Positions 1 to 8,471 of a stretch of 64,000 nt of DNA are shown here, piece after piece (the first letter of the stretch is position 1; the number at the start of each line of letters is the position of its first letter). Location: assembly GCF_003991425.1 (NCBI RefSeq), contig NZ_CP034346.1, positions 2,889,501-2,953,500 of the forward strand. The letters are read 5' to 3'. Position numbers and translations under genes: made by a program. Below the pieces are notes generated by a model. The model was not told the origin of the DNA and did no database searches. It saw only the letters and a program-made list of their open reading frames with translations. Source of the stretch: Paenibacillus lutimineralis. GTDB taxonomy: Bacteria; Bacillota; Bacilli; Paenibacillales; Paenibacillaceae.

Positions 1-106
1 GTTCATTGTTTTTAATGTAATCAATTTATTTTCCTCCCATATTAGTTTTCAATTTCAAACTTTTTAAGTTTCGTTGAATATAGATCTTGATAACTATATA
101 GACATC

Positions 107-1162
107 CTATCGAGATTTACGCCTAATGCTATAAAACCGCATTCCCGCAGGAACTCCTTGAATTGCTAGGATACCGTTATATATCATTTCACGTAGCCGA
201 TATTCGAAATAGGCATCTCCAATACACTGCTCACAATAGCCGAGTGCCTCGCCAATCAGACGGGCTGACTTGAGGAAATCGTTATTGCTTGCCGCGGGCC
301 GAAGCTTGTCTAGCGTGTCCAGCAAGTATTGATCATAGTAACCAGCAGGTACCTCTAGTACAGTGTTATCCTGCCAAATCCGCAGTGTACCAGTCTGTTC
401 GGTGATCAACTGCCATTCTTGTTGTAATTGCTCGATATCTTCCGTGGATAGCGTGGCATTGTCGTTCTGACGGATGACAACTTCGCGTAATTTGTCCGGC
501 GGGATTTCGCCGGAATGTCTGTAGTGAATAGAAGCATCAGGGCGATTGAACATTTGCTCGGCAGCTGCTCCAGCATCACATACCACAATGGAATTAGGCT
601 TGTTACGGAGTAGATATATCGTGTGTCGCAGTCCAGCCTGTTCACTGACATTATCGTTAGTCCAGATGACTATTTGCGCCTGATCGGGAATTTGCTCCAG
701 CCTGTCCTGTAGTGCCTCGAACTCCTCGTCGAATTCTGCATAAGCTTCATACCCATCCGTGATATGATCGTGGAACCAAATGCTGCGCGCCTCACGACCC
801 TCCGGCGTGTCCAGATCGCCTAGCGGGCCAATAGCGTAATTCTCTCGCAGTATAATCAACTTGTGCTCTTGCGTAGGGTTAATCCCCCTGAGTACCTGCT
901 TCATACTACCCGCGAAGGAATCACTATGAACGATATGTACATGCGTAGAGATCGGACCAGGATCCCAGGATATTCTTCCGGCCTGGAGTCCCATCAGATT
1001 ATCATATATCTCAATCAATTCGGCTACGCTCTCTTCAAGCGGTATTTCCTTCTTCCTCAGATCCTCGATCCTCAATAAAATAAAGCCGAGATAAGACCGT
1101 AATTCATTCTCGCTTAAGTGAGTGATCGCTTTTTTGATCGCAAGTATATCATTCATCTCCAC
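107..1162 (-). CDS. DUF1835/DUF3658 domain-containing protein
   Basis: A soluble protein of about 351 residues with no signal peptide or membrane segment. Residues about 70-200 look like the DUF1835 domain (HIVHSDSFAGSMKQ near its start, then the IGPLGDL and WFHDH stretches). The C-terminal third, ending in GILAIQGVP and YSIRRK, resembles DUF3658. The function of this pair is not known; such proteins are widespread as single genes in Bacillales. The start is ambiguous: GTG at 1162 or ATG at 1156, both downstream of an AAAGGCAGG-like ribosome site. It is transcribed away from the rest of the window, and no partner gene is visible on its left. Confidence 0.8.
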   Translation of the reverse strand: MEMNDILAIKKAITHLSENELRSYLGFILLRIEDLRKKEIPLEESVAELIEIYDNLMGLQAGRISWDPGPISTHVHIVHSDSFAGSMKQVLRGINPTQEHKLIILRENYAIGPLGDLDTPEGREARSIWFHDHITDGYEAYAEFDEEFEALQDRLEQIPDQAQIVIWTNDNVSEQAGLRHTIYLLRNKPNSIVVCDAGAAAEQMFNRPDASIHYRHSGEIPPDKLREVVIRQNDNATLSTEDIEQLQQEWQLITEQTGTLRIWQDNTVLEVPAGYYDQYLLDTLDKLRPAASNNDFLKSARLIGEALGYCEQCIGDAYFEYRLREMIYNGILAIQGVPAGMRFYSIRRKSR

Positions 1163-1188
1163 TTACCTGCCTTTCATTCTATAGTGTA

Positions 1189-1372
1189 TAACGAAACGTG
1201 GTATCGCTATTTGGCAGAAAAAGAGCCTCTGAAAATTGTAACGAAACTGGGTAACGTTATTAAGGAAAATTAGCGGTATATAGCCCGTATTTCTAGTAAA
1301 TAGCGATATGGAGTTTCGTTAGAATGAAGTTAACGTGCTATTCACGAAAATAGCGTTCTGTAGTTTCGTTAG
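1189..1372. repeat. Four imperfect copies of a 23-25 bp intergenic repeat, two in each orientation
   Basis: Copies lie at 1189-1212 and 1239-1261 (taacgaaac...gctatt sense) and at 1298-1322 and 1347-1372 in the opposite sense (aatagcg...gtttcgtta). Each has a conserved GTTTCGTTA end, a variable centre of 4-6 bases and a TAGCG-type end. The 370-base gap 1163-1532 has no gene other than these repeats and the promoter region of the peptidase gene. The inverted arrangement could form large hairpins. This is seen directly; the abundance of the repeat elsewhere in the genome is not known from the window. Confidence 0.7.
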
Positions 1373-1532
1373 AGATCTAGGGTGACGCCTGTATCAACAG
1401 TAACATGTATTCCGTAAGGTTCGCAAAACCTATGGAATAGATCGCGCTCACATTTCCTTTCAAAGTTAATTTATTTCGCGATATGCCTAAGCAAGGATAT
1501 AATAGAGTAATAACTTTGACTAATATGGGGGA

Positions 1533-2771
1533 ATGAAAATGTATCCAACGAAGCAGCAACTGGATAATTATGCGGAGCTTGCCGTTAAAGTAGGGGTTAA
1601 TGTTCAGCCCGGTCAAACGGTAGTTGTCATGGCACCTGTTACGGCTGCCGACTTGGTTCGGTTAATTACGCTCCATGCGTATAAAGCGGGTGCTCATAAT
1701 GTCTATGTTGAGTACAATGACGATCAACTGTCCAAAATTAAATATCATCATGCACCGGAAGAGGTATTCTCCGAATATCCAGAATGGCGTGCGAAAGCGA
1801 TGGAGGAATATGCGGAAAAGGGAGCAGCCTTTATCCAGATTTACTCTCCGGATCCGGATTTGTTGAACAGCGTTGAGCCTGCACGGATCGCCACCGCTGC
1901 CAAGACGGCTGCCACTGCGCTAAACAAGTACCGCAGTTATTTGATGGCCCACCATAACGCATGGACGCTAATCTCTTATGCTACCCCTGAATGGGCAAGC
2001 AAGGTGTTTCCGGACGAAAGTTCAGAATCCGCACAACAGAAACTATGGGAACGCATCATCGATGCAACCCGAATTGATCATGACAACCCGGTAGATTCAT
2101 GGGGCAAGCATAATGCGAAGCTGAGTGAAATGGTCACCTTCTTGAATGATAAACGTTATAAGCAGCTCCAATATGAAGCCCCTGGCACATCGCTGACGAT
2201 TGAGCTTCCTGAAGGACATGTCTGGCTTGGCGGAGCTAAGGAGAACTCCCGTGGCGTATGGTTCAATCCTAACATTCCGACAGAGGAAGTCTACACACTG
2301 CCTAGCAAGAATGGCGTAAACGGAACGGTTCGCAGTACGAAGCCGTTGAACAATAACGGAGTGATTATCGATGGATTTTCTCTGACATTTAAAGATGGGA
2401 AGGTCGTTGATTTTAGCGCGGAACAAGGGGCTGAAGCGCTGCAGAAGCTGTTGGATACCGATGAAGGAGCAAGATATCTTGGTGAGGTCGCGCTGGTTCC
2501 TCATGATTCCCCGATTTCCAATTCGAACGTTATTTTTTACAATACATTATTTGATGAAAATGCATCCTGTCACCTTGCGTTGGGTCAGGCGTATCCTGTT
2601 ACTATTGAGGGTGGAACGGACATGGGTGAACAGGAGCTGGCGAAGCATGGGGTAAATAAAAGCTTGATTCATGTCGACTTTATGATCGGAGCTGCCGAGC
2701 TTTCCATTGATGGTATTACCCAGGATGGGCGGAAAGAAGCGATCTTCCGAAACGGCAACTGGGCATTTTAG
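1533..2771 (+). CDS. M29-family aminopeptidase (AmpS/PepS type)
   Basis: A cytoplasmic metal-dependent aminopeptidase of 412 residues, the usual length for the M29 (AmpS, AmpT, PepS) family, which removes N-terminal residues from peptides. The expected two-metal ligands appear in order: Glu in TEEVYT (about 253), Glu in YLGEVAL, His in SCHLALGQ and His/Asp in HVDFMIG (about 380-382). The start is the ATG at 1533 after a GGGGG ribosome site; an ATG two codons later is also possible. It stands alone, followed after 76 bases by a MarR gene on the same strand. Confidence 0.93.
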   Translation: MKMYPTKQQLDNYAELAVKVGVNVQPGQTVVVMAPVTAADLVRLITLHAYKAGAHNVYVEYNDDQLSKIKYHHAPEEVFSEYPEWRAKAMEEYAEKGAAFIQIYSPDPDLLNSVEPARIATAAKTAATALNKYRSYLMAHHNAWTLISYATPEWASKVFPDESSESAQQKLWERIIDATRIDHDNPVDSWGKHNAKLSEMVTFLNDKRYKQLQYEAPGTSLTIELPEGHVWLGGAKENSRGVWFNPNIPTEEVYTLPSKNGVNGTVRSTKPLNNNGVIIDGFSLTFKDGKVVDFSAEQGAEALQKLLDTDEGARYLGEVALVPHDSPISNSNVIFYNTLFDENASCHLALGQAYPVTIEGGTDMGEQELAKHGVNKSLIHVDFMIGAAELSIDGITQDGRKEAIFRNGNWAF

Positions 2772-2847
2772 ATGGATGATATGATAAATGAAGCGTATGT
2801 TTGGTCTATAATATTATCTATCTGATGTCGAGGAAAGGGAGTTCATT

Positions 2848-3279
2848 GTGTTTAATCTAACGGATTGTATCGGATTTATTACAAATACAGCTTCCAAGAA
2901 AATTGTTGACGCTTTTAATGAGCGCTTGCGGGATAATAATATTACCCGAGTAAAATGGATCGCTCTGTTCTTCATCGGTGAGGAGAAGAATATCTCTCAG
3001 AAAGAGCTGGCTCAAAAGATGAACGCCAACGAATCCTCCATAGCCAGATTATTGGAACGGATGGAGAGAGACGATTTATGTGTGAGGGAGAGAGATACGA
3101 CGGACCGCAGAATCATTAGAGTTAACTTGACTTCCAAGGGAGCACAGTTAAGAACGGAGCTGCTGCCATTAGGACAGAGCTTCCATGATGATGCGACAGA
3201 TGGGATTCCTGCGGGGGATTTGGAGATTTTCAAGAACGTGTTGGATAAAATGGTTGCGAATGTGACCAAAGATCAATAA
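2848..3279 (+). CDS. MarR-family transcriptional regulator
   Basis: A 143-residue winged-helix repressor or activator of the MarR family. The DNA-binding core is visible around residues 50-95: SQKELAQKMNANESSIARLLERMERDDL followed by the wing DTTDRRIIRVNLT. The start is GTG at 2848, placed after the AGGAAAGGGAG ribosome site. The ligand and target are unknown. MarR genes usually regulate a neighbour: the aminopeptidase upstream and the convergent transporter downstream are candidates, but no clear operator was identified. Confidence 0.9.
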   Translation: MFNLTDCIGFITNTASKKIVDAFNERLRDNNITRVKWIALFFIGEEKNISQKELAQKMNANESSIARLLERMERDDLCVRERDTTDRRIIRVNLTSKGAQLRTELLPLGQSFHDDATDGIPAGDLEIFKNVLDKMVANVTKDQ

Positions 3280-3288
3280 GATATCATT

Positions 3289-3345
3289 TAAAAAGGCAAT
3301 CTCGGTACGGTGCTGTTTATAGCTGCCGCGAGATTGCCTTTTTTG
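3289..3345. terminator. Bidirectional Rho-independent terminator
   Basis: A 15-bp inverted repeat (arms AAAAAGGCAATCTCG and its complement) with A and T runs on the two sides sits between the MarR gene and the convergent transporter gene, so it can serve both strands. Confidence 0.85.
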
Positions 3346-3347
3346 TA

Positions 3348-4703
3348 CTAATCGATTTTAATGATCCCTGTTGTATGCAGAAGGACCAGAAGAACAAGAA
3401 TAGGCGCGATATACCGAAGCATAAACAGCCATATCTTGAACCATTTCGATTTCAGTCCCGCTGCTTCCGCAGCGCCCTTCCAGAAGTAGCCCGCGAACAA
3501 CGTAGTAATGAGTCCGCCGATCGGCAGCATTATATTCGAGGTAATGAAGTCAAGCCAGTCAAAGAAGTTCTTACCTCCAAGATCCGACAGGGAAGGTACC
3601 ATCCCGAAGGACAGCGCAGATGGAAGTCCAATGAGCATAACTAGAATGCTAATGATGATTACGGACTTCGTACGGCTCCAGGCCCAGCGGTCCATCGTAA
3701 AAGATACCGGTACTTCCAGCAGCGATACAGACGAGGTAAGAGCTGCAATGGCTAATAAGATGAAGAATAGACCTCCGAAAAACGCTCCGAACGGCATCGC
3801 CGAAAAAGCGGCCGGAAGGGCCATGAACACGAGACTCGGTCCGGAATCAGGAGCAATGCCAAAGGATGCAGTCGTCGGGAAAATAATCAGCCCGGCAACA
3901 AATGCATAGATCAGATCTCCAGCTCCGATAGCTAGCGTAGCCGTTCCAAGCGATTGACGCTTGTCCACATAAGCGCCATAAGTAAGCAGGATCCCCATGC
4001 CAAGCGAGAGCGAGAAGAAGGCATGTCCCAATGCAACCAATGCGGATTCCGGGCTCAGCTTGGAGAAGTCGGGATGCAGGAAAAAGGCTACTCCTTCCCC
4101 CGCGCCCGGCAGAGATACGGCGCGTATCATCAGACCGATGAGCAAAATGATCATCCCAGGAATGAGTACTTTGTTGAATTTCTCAATCCCTCCGGAAATC
4201 CCTTTGATTACGACAAATGCAGTAATCAGAATGGCAACAGCCTGCCAGACGATCGGCATATACCCGCCAATAAAGGAAGAGAATTGCCCTTCATAATCAG
4301 GGTTGCTGTACAAATGGCCGCTAAAGGATTGAACCGCGTAGTTCAGTGTCCATCCAGCAACAATGATATAGAAGGTCAAGATCAGAAAAGGTGCTATAAC
4401 TTGCAGAATCCCGAGTTTTCCGAATATTTTCGAGCCGCCGGCCTTCACAAACGAAGTAGCTGCGCTGCCTCTGCCCGCACGGCCAATGGCCAGCTCGGCC
4501 AGCAGGACCGGTAGGCCGATTACGATCAGACAGACAATAAAGAGCAGGAAGAAGGCCGCACCTCCATTTTCGCCAGTAATGTACGGAAATTTCCACATAT
4601 TCCCAAGTCCAACTGAACTGCCGATAGCAGCCAAGATAAACCCTGACGAGGAAAAACGATCGTTCTTTCCTGACATCTCTGGGCCTTTTTTCGGTGTAGT
4701 CAT
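3348..4703 (-). CDS. Neurotransmitter:sodium symporter (NSS/SNF) family transporter
   Basis: A polytopic membrane protein of 451 residues in the LeuT-like NSS family, which imports amino acids or related small molecules using the sodium gradient. The diagnostic first segment AAIGSSVGLGNMWKFPY with GENGGAAFF (sodium and substrate site, TM1-TM2) is present at residues about 27-55, followed by about ten further hydrophobic segments. The length fits bacterial 11-12 TM members. The start at 4703 follows a GGGGAG ribosome site; an ATG at residue 10 is possible. The substrate cannot be told from sequence; bacterial members include tryptophan, tyrosine and leucine carriers. Confidence 0.92.
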   Translation of the reverse strand: MTTPKKGPEMSGKNDRFSSSGFILAAIGSSVGLGNMWKFPYITGENGGAAFFLLFIVCLIVIGLPVLLAELAIGRAGRGSAATSFVKAGGSKIFGKLGILQVIAPFLILTFYIIVAGWTLNYAVQSFSGHLYSNPDYEGQFSSFIGGYMPIVWQAVAILITAFVVIKGISGGIEKFNKVLIPGMIILLIGLMIRAVSLPGAGEGVAFFLHPDFSKLSPESALVALGHAFFSLSLGMGILLTYGAYVDKRQSLGTATLAIGAGDLIYAFVAGLIIFPTTASFGIAPDSGPSLVFMALPAAFSAMPFGAFFGGLFFILLAIAALTSSVSLLEVPVSFTMDRWAWSRTKSVIIISILVMLIGLPSALSFGMVPSLSDLGGKNFFDWLDFITSNIMLPIGGLITTLFAGYFWKGAAEAAGLKSKWFKIWLFMLRYIAPILVLLVLLHTTGIIKID

Positions 4704-4804
4704 AGAAGCTCCCCCAGTATTAATATAAATATTTACTTATTATATTGCATTTTTGTAAGAAAACCATGAAAAATTGTTTCGAAAAAGAAAACCTTATTTT
4801 CGAC

Positions 4805-4845
4805 ATAATACTTTACAATGCAATGAATGCAGTGTAAAGTATTAT
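4805..4845. promoter_or_regulatory. 41-bp near-perfect dyad overlapping the promoter of the AhpD-like gene
   Basis: Perfect 13-bp arms ATAATACTTTACA (4805-4817) and their complement (4833-4845) enclose a centre that continues the symmetry with TGCA/TGCA after one mismatch. A TTTACA box (4812-4817) lies inside the left arm and -10-like sequence lies in the right arm, so the dyad covers the promoter. There is no T run, so it is an operator rather than a terminator. The cognate regulator is not identified. Confidence 0.65.
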
Positions 4846-4890
4846 TAGATCATAAGTGAATTATTTCACAAAAATAAGGAGCTGACAGAA

Positions 4891-5244
4891 ATGAAGAAAG
4901 ACGTTAGACAAATGCTGAATGATTTTACGGGTGGATTACAGGAATTGTCTGGAACGAATGCGGCGAGCGTCAATGCGTTTATGAACTTGTTGGGAACGAA
5001 CTATGCTGATGGTGCTATTGATACGAAGACGAAAGAGCTGATTAGTGTAGGGATCGCCGCTTATAACCGCTGCGAATATTGCATCGTGTTCCACGTCTAT
5101 AAAGCGCTCGAAGCAGGTGCAACCCGTGAACAGATCATTGAAGCGGCTATGGTTGCTGTTGCATTTGGCGGCGGACCAAGCATGGCTTACTCTGTTACCT
5201 TGCTGAAGGATTCTATTGATGAGTTCGAAAAGGACTTTAAATAA
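4891..5244 (+). CDS. Carboxymuconolactone decarboxylase / AhpD-like family protein
   Basis: A 117-residue all-helical protein with the alkylhydroperoxidase signature CxxCxxxH (CEYCIVFH, residues about 57-64), the redox pair used by AhpD to reduce peroxiredoxins or peroxides. AhpD of Mycobacterium tuberculosis receives electrons from a lipoylated E2 protein and dihydrolipoyl dehydrogenase; here the next gene is a dihydrolipoyl dehydrogenase carrying its own lipoyl domain, which strongly suggests that role. The ribosome site AAGGAG precedes the ATG at 4891. A 41-bp dyad covers its promoter. A terminator separates it from the next gene. Confidence 0.9.
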   Translation: MKKDVRQMLNDFTGGLQELSGTNAASVNAFMNLLGTNYADGAIDTKTKELISVGIAAYNRCEYCIVFHVYKALEAGATREQIIEAAMVAVAFGGGPSMAYSVTLLKDSIDEFEKDFK

Positions 5245-5263
5245 ACCTTGATGATGTTATACA

Positions 5264-5302
5264 CAGCAACCTTCTGAATGGTTCGGGAGGTTGCTTTTTT
5301 TC
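5264..5302 (+). terminator. Rho-independent terminator after the AhpD-like gene
   Basis: Arms AGCAACCT and AGGTTGCT with a 16-base centre are followed by a run of seven T. Confidence 0.85.
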
Positions 5303-5343
5303 AAGTAAAGCTAAGCACTAATGATTAATTGGAGGGAACATCA

Positions 5344-7050
5344 ATGATTATCAAGCTGGAGCAGCTCACAGGACACGCCAAGCAGGCGAAAATCGGGAAG
5401 CTGAATGTTGCCGAAGGGGATCAGATTGAGATAGGTCAACCTTTACTTCAGATGGAGAGCAAGAAAGGAAATTCCCCTGTACTATCCAAATATAAGGGCA
5501 AGATTGAGAAAGTGCTGGTCGATGAGGGCCAGGAAATTGAACTCGGTCAGAGCTTATTTGAAGTAACTGCGGAAGGGGCCGTCAAAGAATCAGCAGAGGT
5601 TAAACCGAAGCTGGACTATTTCGGCGGGCTTCTGCGCGGGAAGAAGGAGGATGTACGGACTGAGCTGCTAATTATCGGTGCGGGACCGGGAGGCTATGTC
5701 GCTGCTATCTATGCAGCCAAAAAAGGCATTCAAACCGTGCTTGTAGAGAAGGATTCCATGGGTGGAACATGCTTGAATGTGGGCTGTATTCCGACAAAAG
5801 CATTGATCAAATCCTCTGAGGTCTTCCATCAAATACTGCATGCCGATGATTTTGGTCTTTCCGTGAAGGAGATCGAACTGGATATGGCTAAGGTGATCGA
5901 TAAGAAGGATGAGATTAAGGGCAACTTGGTGTCAGGGATTGAGTATCTGCTTAGCAAAAATAACGTTCGCGTCATTAAAGGAAACGCTTCATTTCTAAAT
6001 GACAACCAGGTGCTCGTCAAGAGTGGAAAAGATGAATATATGATTGAAGCCAACAATACGATCATTGCTACCGGATCTCAAATCGCAGACATTGCTCTAC
6101 CAGGAATCGATCATGATTTTGTCATGAACAGCACCTCAGCACTCGCCTACAGAAAAAATATTAGCTCGGTTACGATTATCGGCGGCGGCGTCATCGGTAT
6201 GGAATTTGCTTTTCTCTATTCTAACTTTGGCATTCAGGTTAATGTCTTGGAATTCTGCGACAGGCTGTTGACGATGGTAGACAAAGATGTCTCGGAAGAG
6301 ATCGCTCATATTGCTGCCGAGAAGGGAATCGGCATATTTAACGGAGCCAAAGTGACAAGAATCGAGAAGGACCAGACAGGCAAAGCGGTTGTTATCTTTG
6401 AACAGGACGGAGTCGAAAAGTTTATAACGAGCGAGAAGGTTATGATTGCGATTGGCAGAACGCCCAATATAGATGGGCTGGAACTTGAGAAGACAGGAGT
6501 CAAGCTGAACGACAATAGGAAAGGGATTGCGGTTAATGAGCATTTACAAACTTCGGTAGATCATATCTATGCAATTGGCGATGTTACGAACCGAATTCAA
6601 CTGGCCCATGTCGCTTCCCATGAAGGAATAGCGGCTGTGGATCATATTCTCGGTACGGATGCCCATGTTGATTACGAGATGGTGCCAAATGTGATATTTA
6701 CTTCACCAGAAATCGCCGCGGTTGGTCTAAATGAAGATCAGGCCAGACTTATGGGCAGGAACATTCAAGTGAGCAAATTCCCATTTCAGGCCAATGGCAA
6801 AGCATTAACGATGAGAGAGGGAAGGGGCTTCATCAAGCTGGTCAAGGATCTGGACAGCAACAAGCTGATTGGCGCTTCGATCATCGGACCTGAAGCATCG
6901 GCCTTGATTAGTACATTGACAATCATGATCGGCTCAGGCATTCCTGAGGAAGAAATCGCGCATACCATTTTTGCCCATCCGACGACGGGTGAAGTGATTC
7001 ATGAGGCGATACTTGGCCTTGGTGTAGGGGCTTTACATTACGATGAATAG
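5344..7050 (+). CDS. lpdA: Dihydrolipoyl dehydrogenase with N-terminal lipoyl domain
   Basis: A flavoprotein of 568 residues that oxidises dihydrolipoyl groups with NAD+, or runs in reverse to reduce lipoyl groups. Residues 1-75 form a lipoyl domain with the modifiable Lys about 41 (MESKKGN). After a linker come the FAD fold (IIGAGPGGYVAA), the redox pair GGTCLNVGC (Cys about 143 and 148), the NAD fold (IIGGGVIGMEF) and the C-terminal dimer domain with FAHPTTGEVIHEA containing the catalytic His-Glu. The start is the ATG at 5344 after GGAGGG; a TTG at 5329 precedes the ribosome site and is unlikely. No E1 or E2 genes are near, so this is not a standard 2-oxoacid dehydrogenase operon; the lipoate ligase gene overlaps its end by 8 bases. 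Confidence 0.93.
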   Translation: MIIKLEQLTGHAKQAKIGKLNVAEGDQIEIGQPLLQMESKKGNSPVLSKYKGKIEKVLVDEGQEIELGQSLFEVTAEGAVKESAEVKPKLDYFGGLLRGKKEDVRTELLIIGAGPGGYVAAIYAAKKGIQTVLVEKDSMGGTCLNVGCIPTKALIKSSEVFHQILHADDFGLSVKEIELDMAKVIDKKDEIKGNLVSGIEYLLSKNNVRVIKGNASFLNDNQVLVKSGKDEYMIEANNTIIATGSQIADIALPGIDHDFVMNSTSALAYRKNISSVTIIGGGVIGMEFAFLYSNFGIQVNVLEFCDRLLTMVDKDVSEEIAHIAAEKGIGIFNGAKVTRIEKDQTGKAVVIFEQDGVEKFITSEKVMIAIGRTPNIDGLELEKTGVKLNDNRKGIAVNEHLQTSVDHIYAIGDVTNRIQLAHVASHEGIAAVDHILGTDAHVDYEMVPNVIFTSPEIAAVGLNEDQARLMGRNIQVSKFPFQANGKALTMREGRGFIKLVKDLDSNKLIGASIIGPEASALISTLTIMIGSGIPEEEIAHTIFAHPTTGEVIHEAILGLGVGALHYDE

Positions 7051-7985
7051 GATTATTATATCCGAAGAGTATAATCCGTACTATAATCTAGCGCTGGAGG
7101 AAGACTTGCTGCGAGGGGTTAACACGGATGAGGTCATTCTGTATTTATGGCAAAACGAGAAGACGGTCGTGATCGGTAGAAATCAGAATCCGTATCTTGA
7201 ATGCGATGTACCGCAACTGGCGGCTAACGGAGTCCGGTTGGCCAGACGGATCTCAGGCGGGGGCGCCGTGTACCATGACCTGGGCAATCTGAACTTTACT
7301 TTCATTTACCTGGAGCAGCACAAAAATCTGGAACAGCAGCTGAATGTAATTAAAAAAAGCGGTTGAAGCACTGGGAGTTACGGTTGAGTTCTCTGGCAGA
7401 AATGATCTGACCATCCAGGAACAGAAATTTTCCGGACATGCCTTCTATGCGGAGGACGGCCATGAATTTCATCACGGGACTCTCATGGTAAATGTAGATT
7501 TGGGCCAGTTAGGGCAGGTGCTTAGACCCTCCAAGTTAAAAATGCAAGCCAAGGGAATCACATCTGTGAAGAGCAGGGTCGTTAATCTACAGCAGCTTGC
7601 TCCTTCCTGTACAGTGAATCAATTGATTGACTTGCTAGCAACCAGCTTTGCAGAAAGCTATGGAGATGCGCAGTTGCTCAAATATAATAATGGAAACTAC
7701 ATTCCGTCGCAGTTGAGTCTGTATGAGGATTCCAAGTGGCTGTTCGGTGAGAGCCCGAAATACGACGTAATGCTGGAGAGAAGAACCTCTCAGGGTTTGA
7801 TTCAAGCCTTGCTTTATGTGGAGGATGGATTGATCCAGCGGATAAAGATCCATACCGACAGCCTAAGGACCGGACCTTATGAAGAGCTTGAGCAGCAATT
7901 CAACGGTAAGGTATTTGATCTGCATTTCGAGGATCAATTATTTGGTACAATCGAAGACTGGTTTGAGTCTGGCTCCTCATCATAA
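7043..7985 (+). pseudogene. lplA: Lipoate-protein ligase A, frameshifted at an A7 run
   Basis: Lipoate-protein ligase attaches free lipoate to lipoyl domains by way of lipoyl-AMP. The N-terminal part (7043-7366) carries the nucleotide site RRISGGGAVYHD; the continuing homology (KKAVEALGV..., KFSGHAFY with the catalytic Lys, HHGTLMVN, and the C-terminal accessory domain) runs in the next frame to 7985. The switch occurs at a run of seven A near 7351-7358; removing one A restores a full ligase of about 313 residues. Without correction translation ends at 7366, losing the catalytic lysine. It overlaps the end of lpdA by 8 bases and very likely serves the lipoyl domain encoded there. Sequencing error, transcriptional slippage and true inactivation are all possible. 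Confidence 0.85.
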
Positions 7986-7995
7986 TGGAACTGGA

Positions 7996-8054
7996 AAACA
8001 CCCTTGTAATCATTGGTTAACCTGAGCGGTTCCGATGCTTTATCAAGGGTGTTT
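7996..8054 (+). terminator. Hairpin, probable terminator after lplA
   Basis: Perfect 11-bp arms AAACACCCTTG (7996-8006) and complement (8044-8054) enclose a 37-base loop. There is only a short T run within the right arm, so termination strength is uncertain. Confidence 0.5.
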
Positions 8055-8160
8055 CACTTATGTAACGGTATGCAAGGTTAATGATATTTGTCTGGAATTA
8101 AGGAAGAGCACTAAATAAGCTATAATGGTCTTACGTATACAGACAAGGAGGATATAGCTC

Positions 8161-8451
8161 ATGGAATATCTTGCAATCTTACTCTCGCTTATTGCCTTGA
8201 TCGTATGTCTGAGTGTATATAACAAATTATCTGCCTTAGAGGCACGGATCAAAGCGATGCAGTTCCCGAGGCCCCAGGCAGTTCCTACAGCTCAAGCAGA
8301 GGGACCAACGTCGTACTTGGGGCAAGATGAAGTGATTCGTCTAATACATGAGGGCAAGAAGGTCGAAGCTATTAAGAAATCGAGAGAATTGTACGGCATG
8401 TCGTTATTGGAAGCCAAGCAATATGTAGATGATCTGGCACTGAAGGTGTAG
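8161..8451 (+). CDS. Small membrane-anchored protein with ribosomal L7/L12-like C-terminal domain
   Basis: A 96-residue protein. Residues 1-20 form one hydrophobic segment (MEYLAILLSLIALIVCLSV), followed by a short coiled linker and a Pro/Ala/Gln-rich stretch. Residues about 58-96 (EVIRLIHEGKKVEAIKKSRE then MSLLEAKQYVDDL) resemble the C-terminal domain of ribosomal protein bL12. Such small proteins are common in Paenibacillus and related genera and their role is unknown; it is not the ribosomal stalk protein, because the N-terminal dimer domain is replaced by a membrane anchor. A strong AAGGAGG ribosome site precedes the ATG. It is probably co-transcribed with the oxidase gene 20 bases downstream. 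Confidence 0.8.
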   Translation: MEYLAILLSLIALIVCLSVYNKLSALEARIKAMQFPRPQAVPTAQAEGPTSYLGQDEVIRLIHEGKKVEAIKKSRELYGMSLLEAKQYVDDLALKV

Positions 8452-8471
8452 AAATAGAAGGGGATCTCATC

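Noticed and set aside
3375..4728. Several long plus-strand frames opposite the NSS transporter gene
   Set aside because: They are antisense shadows of a well-supported membrane protein gene and have no ribosome sites or recognisable domains.
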